DNA from: Mytilus edulis
Lineage: Eukaryota; Mollusca; Bivalvia; Mytilida; Mytilidae
DNA length: 64,000 nt
Direction: 5' to 3'
NCBI RefSeq assembly: GCF_963676685.1
Contig: NC_092347.1
Coordinates: forward strand, 85,190,592-85,254,591
The position numbers were made by a program, and so were the translations under genes. How positions within the stretch are numbered: the stretch's first letter is position 1; the number at the start of each line of letters is the position of its first letter. Positions 49,711 to 58,700 of the stretch are shown here, piece after piece. The notes below the pieces were generated by a model, which did no database searches, was not told the DNA's origin, and saw only the letters and a program-made list of their open reading frames with translations.

Positions 49711-52700
49711 CGGCGTAAACATGTCGCACCGTAACTTGAGAACGACTTATCCAAATTTCATGAAACTTAATATAGTTGTCTCTTATGATGGTCAAATGAT
49801 CTGTATACTTTTTGGTTAAAATAAGATTTAAACTTTTTGAGTTACGGCTCTTTGTAACTAAAACAGGGGTGTGTTTTTTTTTCACATGTCGCACCGTATC
49901 TCAAAAACTTTTCTTGATTATTGCTTAAAACTTGACACACTTTTTAGTTATATTAATCTTAATATCTGTATACTTTTTGGTGATGATTCAAAATTTCATT
50001 TTTGAGTTTTTGAGTATTTTGTAAAAAAGGGGGAGGTTTTTTTTACATGTTGCGCCGTTTCTCAAAAACGATTTATGATTATTGCTTAAAACTTTACACA
50101 CTTCTTTGTTATATTAATCTAAAGATCTGTTTACTTTTTGGGGATGATTCAAAATTTCATTTTTGAGTTATTGAGTATTTTGTAAAAAAGGGGGAGGTTT
50201 TTTTTACATGTCGTGCCGTATCTCAAAAACGATTTATGATTATTGCTTAAAACTTTACACACTTCTTTGTTATATTAATCTAAAGATCTGTATACTTTTT
50301 GGTGATGACTCAAAATTTCATTTTTGAGTTATTGAGTATTTTGTTAAAAAGGGGAGGTTTTTTTTTACATGTTGCGCCATATCTCAAAAACAATTAATGA
50401 TTATTGCTTGAAACTGTACACACTTCTTTGTTATACTAATTTAAAGACCTGTATACTTTTTGGTTTGATTCAAAATTTTATTTTAGTGATATTTGTAAAA
50501 AAAAAAAAACAGGGTGGGGGGGGGTTTCACATGTCCCGCTGTGTCTCAAAAACAATAAATGGTTATTGCTTAAAACTTCCTCAGAAACTATTTATGATTA
50601 TTGCATATAACTTCCACACAAGACGTCGGGCGTATCATGCGCTCATGGCGCAGCTGTTTTTTTTATTTTGTGAAAGGAGATGTGATACATGTAGCAACCA
50701 AAAACTAGAGGCTCTAAAGAGCCTGTGTCGCTCACCTTGGTCTATGTGAATATTCAACAAAGGACACAGATGGATTCATGACAAAATTGTGTTTTGGTGA
50801 TGATGTGTGTGTAGATCTTACTTTACTGAACATTTTTGCTGCTTACAATTATCTCTATCTATAATGATTGGCCCAGTAGTTTCAGTGGAAAATGTAAGTA
50901 AAAATTTGTAAATTTTAAGAAAATTGTTAAAAATCAACTATAAGGGGCAATAACTCCTAATGCTAATTTGGGGACCTGTTTTAGGCCCCTGATTCCTAAA
51001 CTGTTGGGACTTAAACTCCCAAAGTCAATCCCAACCTTCCTTTTGTGGTCATAGACCTTATGTTAAAATTTCATAGATTTCTGTTTACTTATTGTAAAGT
51101 TATTGTGCGAAAACCAAGAAAAATGCTTATTTGGGCCCTTTTTGGCCTCTAACTCCTAAACTGTTGGGACTAAAACACCCAAAATGAATCCCAACCTTCC
51201 TTTTATGGTCATAAACCTTGTGTGTAAATTTCATAGATTTCTATTTACTTTTACTAAAGTTAGAGTGCGAAAACAAAATGTCTTCGGACGACGACGACGC
51301 CAACGTGATACCAATATACAACCAAAAAATTTTCAATTTTTGCGGTCGTATAAAAACGGCAAAATTTCCTTAAAATTACCAAATTCAGGGGCAGCAACCT
51401 AACAACCAGATGTCCAATTCATCTGAAAATTTTAGAGCAGACAGATCTTAACCTGGTAAACAATTTCAAACCCTGTCAGATTTGCTCTAAATGCTTTGGT
51501 TTTTGAGTTATAAGCCAAAAACTGCATTTTACCCCGATGTTCTATGTTAAGTTATGGCAGCCCTCTTGGTTGGTAAGTTTGGTCACCGGACACATTTTTT
51601 AAACTAGATACTCAAATGATGATTGTGGCCAAGTTTGATTTAATTTGGCTCAGTAGTTTCAGAGGAGAAGATTTTTGTAAAGATAACTAAGATATATACG
51701 AAAAATGGTTAAAAATTGACTATAAAGGGCAACAACTCCTAAAGGGGTCAACTGACCATTTTGGTCCTGTTGACTCATTTGTAAATCTTACTTTGCTGAA
51801 CATTTTTGCTGTTTACAGTTTATGACCCCGTTCACACTAGGACATTTTTTATCGATTTAAACTAGACCGGTTCACTTTAGATCGATTTAAGGGCCAATGT
51901 GAACGCTGTGAATCGATCTTCAATCGGACTAAACTAAAACACCAAAAGAGGTAGTTTAGTTTGAATTGATCTAAGGTAAACCGATCTTACTTTAAATGTG
52001 AAGGCAGAGATCGGTTTAAACTAGTACGATTGAGTCGAAAATAACTTATGCGCATGTAAAGCGGCAAAATTATCCCAGACGTTCGTTGTTTAATCCATAT
52101 TTCTCTGTTAACAGGCCTTTAAAATAACTGAAAACATGTTGTCTTAGCCATAGCATAGATTTGCGAAATCTGTGTCTTTTTTCTTAGATATTGATTTTTT
52201 TCTCTTTTCAGGAACCACAGTATTTTGTCGTGTTGTAACTTTGTTGCTACAGTTATTTTTTTCAAATTTAAAGAATACTACAATTACACCGGTATCAAAA
52301 TTTTAACTTGTGATTCAAGATAAACAATAACTTTTACTTTCTTTCAAGTATGTGTATCAGTGTATTATACATTAATTTGATAAATCAGTTCTATTTATAC
52401 ACAATGTTTACAGTTTTACGGGTAAAAAGGTTAGATCGATTGCGTTTTTAATTGTAATGTGAACGCAGTGGTTCAGATTAGACCGATAGGGATCGCTATG
52501 ATTAAGGATAATGTGAACACTAACTGGTTTTATTTAGATCGATCCAAATAAGATTGATTAACAAAAATGCTAGTGTGAACAGGGTCTATCTCTATCTATA
52601 ATATTCAAAATAAAAACCAAAAACAGCAAAATTTCCTTAAAATTACCAATTCAGGGGCAGCAAACCTACATTTTGTAACAACGAGTTGTCAGATTCATCT

Positions 52701-55700
52701 GAAAATTTCAGGGCATATAAATCTTGACCAGAAAAACATTTTACCGTAGTCAGATTTCCTCTAAATGCTTTGGTTTTTGAGTTATAAGCCAAAAACAGCA
52801 TTTTACCCCTATGTTCTATTTTTAGCCATGGCGGCCATCTTGGTTGGCTGGCCGGGTTACCAGACACAATTTTTAAACTAGATACCCTAATAATGATTTT
52901 GGCTATGTTTGGTTAAATTTGGCCGAGTACTTTCAGAGGAGAAGATTTTTGTAAAAGTTAACGAAGACAGACGACGGACGACAAGGGACGCCAAATGATG
53001 AGAAAAGCTCACTTGACCCTTCAGGCTAGGTGAGCTAACAATACAACAACAAAAATCTAGGTCAAAAAGAATGGCAGACAAAAATTTGTTGTACACAAAT
53101 ATAAAAATTCATTGTAATGTAACAAAAATGAGAATAGCAAATAAAAATCTGCTGCACATGATAGCAAAACAATTGATTTGATTGGTAATAGGGAACACAG
53201 TTACTATTGTATCTGAAGTAATGATAGTGAGTTAGTGGTAAATAGGGTCACAGTGTACAAGCTTATTTTTCTTGTACCTTCCTGAAACAATAAAAACTAG
53301 AGGCTCTAAAGAGCCTGTGTCGCTCACCTTGGTCTATGTGAATATTAAAGGAAGCAGATGGATTCATGACAAAATTGTGTTTTGGTGATGGTGATGTGTT
53401 TGTACATCTTACTTTACTGAACATTCTTGCTGCTTAAAATTATCTCTAACTATAATGAACTTGGCCCATTAGTTTCAGTGGAAAATGTTAGTAAAAATTT
53501 ACAAATTTTATGAAAATTGTTAAAAATTTAATATAAAGAACAATAACTCCTAAGGGGGTCAATTGACCATTTCGGTCATGCTGACTTATTTGTAAATCTT
53601 ACTTTGCTGAACATTATTGTTGTTTACAGTTTATCTCTATCAATAATAATATTCAAGATTTATATGACCAAAAACAGCAAAATTTCCTTAAAACTAACAA
53701 TTCAAGGTTAGCAACCCAACAACGGGTTGTCCGATTCATCTAAAAATTTCAGAGCAGATAAATGTTGACCTGATAAACAATTTTACCCCATGTCAGATTT
53801 GCTCTAAATGCTTTGGGTTTTGAGTTATTAGCCAAAAACTGCATTTTACCCCATGTTCTATTTTTAGCCATGGCGGCCATCTTGGCTGGATGGCCGGGTC
53901 ACCGGACACATTTTTCAAACTACTAACCCAAAAGATGATTGTGGCCAAGTTTGGATTAATTTGGCCCAGTAGTTTCAGAGGAGAAGATTTTTATAAAATA
54001 TTACTAAGATTTACGAAAATGGTTAAAAATTGACTATAAAGGGCAATAACTCCTAAAAGGGTCAACTGACCATTTCAGTTATGTTGACTTATTTGTAAAT
54101 CTTACTTTGCTGAACATTATTGCTGTTTACTGTTTATCTCTATCTATAATAATATTCAAGATAATAACCAAAAACAGCAAAATTTCCTCAAAATTAACAA
54201 TTCAGGGGCAGCAACCCAACAACGGGTTTTCCGATTGATCTGAAAATTTCAGGGCAGATAGATCTTCACCTGTTTAACAATTCAACCCCAAAGTCAGATT
54301 TGCTCTAAATGCTTTGGTTTTTGAGTTATAAGCCAAAAACTGCATTTTACCCCTATGTTCTATTTTTAGCCATGGCGGCCATCTTGGATGGTTGGCCGGG
54401 TCACTGGACACATTTTTTAAACTAGATACCCCAATGATGATTGTGGCCAAGTTTGGTTTAATTTGACCCAGTAGTTTCAGAGGAGAAGATTTTTGTAAAA
54501 GTTAACGACGACGACGGACAACAAGTGATGAGAAAAGCTCACTTGGCCTTTTAGGCCAGGTGAGCTAAAAACATCTAACTATTATGTCACAGTGTGATGA
54601 GACAAAAGCTCCATAAACATATTTGCACTTTTGGTATTTAGCTTCAACTAGAGGCTCTAAAGAACCTGTGTCGCTCACCTTGGTCTATGTGCATATCAAA
54701 CAAAGGACACAAATGGATTCATGACAAAATTGTATTTTGGTGATGGTGATGTGTTTGAAGTTCTTACTTTACTGAACGATTTTGCTTCTTACAATTATAT
54801 CTATAATGAACTTTGCCCATTAGTAACAGAGAACTATATTTGGTAAAAATTTACATAAATTTACCAAATTAATGAAAATTGTTAAAAATTGACTATAAAG
54901 GGCAATAACTCCTTAAGGGGTCAATTGACCATTTAGGTCATATTGACTTATTTGTAGATCTTACTTTGCTGAACATTATTGCTGTTTACAGTTTATCGCT
55001 ATCTATAATAATATTCAAGATAACCAAAAACGGCAAAATTTCTTTAAAAATTACCAATTGGAGGGCAGCAACCCAACAACCAGTTGTCCAATTTATCTGA
55101 AAAATTCAGGGCAGATAAATATTGACTTGATTAACAATTTAACTTCATGTCAGATTTGCTCTAAATGCTTTGATTTCATAGTTATAAGCCAAAAACTGCA
55201 TTTTACCCCTATGTTCTATTTTTAGCCGTGGCGGCCATCTTGGTTGAATGGCCAGGTCATTGGACACATTTTTCAAACTAGATACCCCAAAGATGGTTGT
55301 GGCCTAGTAGTTTCAGTGGAGATTTTGTAAAAGATTACTTAGATTTATGAAAAATGGTTAAAAATTGACTATAAAGGGCAATAACTCCTAAACGGGTCAA
55401 CTGACCATTTCGGTCATGTTGACTTATTTGTAAATCTAACTTTGCTGAACATTATTGCTGTTTACAGTTTATCTCTATCTATAATAATATTCAAGATAAT
55501 AACCAAAAACAGCAAAATTTCGTCAAAATTACCAATTCAGGGGCAGCAACCCAACAACCGATTGACCGATTCATCTGAAAATTTCAGGGCAGATAGATCT
55601 TGACCTGATAAACATTTTTACCCCAGTCAGATTTGCCCTAAATGCTTTGGTTTTTGAGTTATAAGCCAAAAACTGCATTTTACCCCTATGTTCTATTTTT

Positions 55701-58700
55701 AGCCTTGGCGGCCATCTTGGTTGGTTGGCCCGGTCATGCCACACATTTTTTAAACTAGATATCCCAAAGATGATTGTGGCCAAGTTTGGTTTAATTTGGC
55801 CCAGTAGTTTCAGAGGAGAAGATTTTTGTAAAAGTTAACGACAACGGACGACGGACGACAGACGACGGACGACGGACGCCAAGTGATGGGAAAAGCTCAC
55901 TTGGCCCTTCGGGCCAGGTGAGCTAAAAATAAAGCTCTCTGAAATGACCTTAGATCTACTCTGTATAACCTTCCGACGTAAAGCAACAATCACTTCAATT
56001 GTGACGTCAAATTTTTTGAATTGTGATGTCAAAGTTTACAGGTACTTGTGTGATTTTATGTAATGGCGGACAAATTTGCATACTAGTGAAAATATGTCTA
56101 TTATGTGTTACTGATGGACTCAAAGATGGTCAGAAAAGACCTTTTGTTCAAAACAAATTTGATGCAATGGCATAAAAAAATAGAAAAAAAAATTCTCAAT
56201 TTCTTTAGATATTAATTAAACTCCAGAAAAGTGTTCTGACACACTTAATCTATAATATTGATAGTATAGTTTGGATGAATAGATTGTAATTTTTTTCAAA
56301 ATTAAATTTTTCACACAAACTACTGATATAATAAGTTTTTGTTAACATGAGATAGTAAGTTGTAATTATAAACAAAGCAAACAATATTGACTTGAAAATA
56401 AACAAATATAGTTTCTTTGTCATCATGTATTTAAGTAAAAAAGAACTCCCAAAACAGATGAGTGTTTTTGGCCTTGTTCTTCCTATTCAAACATTGGATA
56501 AGGTTATATCAATATATGAAATAAAGTAGGAGGAGACAAAAGCAAAGAATCAATATTTTTACAATGTTTGCTTATAAATACATAATTTTGTCATACAGTG
56601 AAAATCCCACAACAGTTTTTATCTAAAAAATCCTATTTACTTTTTTGAACTAGATGCAATGAGCTCTAAGATGGAGATAGTCAGCTAACAAAAGATTGAA
56701 CATGAATAAATGGAGAAAAAAAAAACAATTTATTAAACAATATAAAAGAATATAAAATGTGACTTGATATTTTACTGACAACACAATTGGTAATATTTGC
56801 TTTTCCTTCATTTATTTAAAATAAACTTTATAATAAACAGATAAAGATGGCTGACAGTAATGATTTGCAATTTGTTCCTTGCAAATTTGTTCTCTCCCTT
56901 GAATGGCACACCTCCCCCTCTTTCCAAAAAAAGAAAAGAAAGTAAAGAAAAATATGTGTGTACAACTGAAGACAAGGACTGGACCTGTTTATGGATTAGT
57001 CATCTAACTGTTTAACAGCTGTTTGTTGCTGGACCTGTTTATGGATTAGTCATCTAACTGTTTAACAGCTGTTTGTTGCTGGTCCATAAATTCTATGTTC
57101 TGGTGTTAAAATTTCTTGAGAATTGGTTTAACCTGGAAACAGTATACCTATATATATATATATATGTTCCTGGTTTAACCTTATTTGAATTAAATTATCA
57201 TATGAACAGAAGACATATGGATGAATAGACAAACAAATCAGAGGTGGATTTAGGGGGGGGGCGGGGTCGCCCCCCCCCCCTTTTTGGGAAAAAATTTAGT
57301 TGCTTATATATAGGGAATCACTAAAGCGTGACTGGAGCAGGCCCCCCTTTGGTCAGTCAGGTGGCCCACTCTTATGAAAATTTCTGGATCCGCCACTGCA
57401 AATGGACTGCATTACTATAATAAATCCTGTCAATGACACAATGTATAATTGAACTCAGTTGGAAAACAGATTGACACAATAGGCACACACAAAAAACAAC
57501 ATCATGACAGACTATCAAAGGACTGAAGAAAAAGGTACTGATCTAATGTTTAATGTCGATTACAACTTATAAATTTATAAATCGTGCTTGCCAGGCCAGT
57601 CTATAAAAAATCCAATCACACAGATGTAATACCAAGGATTTCTTCTTCTTCTTTAAGTTTTCCAGTTGAATAAAGATGATTTGTATACATGTAGTTAGAC
57701 AATACTAACTACCGGTATACAAATCCTTGGTAATACTAACATAAAACAGTTTGAGAAAAAACATGACATTGTGCAATGACAATAGCTTGATTAATAATAA
57801 GGCAGTGGCTATTTGACCGGCACCGGCTAAATAGCAAATTTGCTATTTAGCCGGCACCGGCAAAATAATTTGCTATTTAGCCGGCTCTGATTAAATTATA
57901 CCTCACTGGAATTTAAATGTAAGAATAATAAAATTTTTATTTAAAAACTTTTGTTACTGTTACCCAAACACTTAAACTTTTAAATATCAAATTCAATATA
58001 TTCTAAAAATCAAAATACAACTCTCCTTTAGAAAAAAAAAAACTAAATACAGGCGCGGATCCAGAGTGGGGGTTCCGGGGTTGGAACCCCCCCTTTTTTT
58101 TGGACGATCAATGCATTTGAATGGGGACATGTAATTGGAACCCCCCCCCCCCCCTTTTTAAAATGGCTGGATCCGCCCCTGAAATATGGGTGAGTACTTT
58201 TCAACCTAAATAGTTGGTCAGTATATAGTGTGATAATGGATGATACAACACCTAAATGCACAATTCAATTCCTACAAAGTGTTTGCATTGGTTATAGAAA
58301 ATTATAAAAAGGAACATTTTGTTCAGCTGTGGAAAGAGGGGGGGCAAGGGGTTTAACTGTTATGCTGTTATGGGGCAATTTAATTCTTTGTTATCTGTTA
58401 TTTTGAAAATATATTTGCTGTTAGCTGTTATTGTCTTATTCTTTGTTAGCTGTTATTGGGCTATTAGTTTTTTTGTTATCTGTTATTGTGGTAATGTATT
58501 TGCTGTTAACTGTTATTGAAAATTGGAATGTTAGCATTTTTTTTTTGACATTCAATATTCGGTATAAATTGAATATCATTGGACATTGGGGTCTACCACT
58601 ACTAATATGTTTGTCCCGTATTCAGAGAAGGATTCCATTAACATTTACCCATCACAGAAGTGAGGTCCAGGACAATTCAAGTATATCTTATGATTATCCT

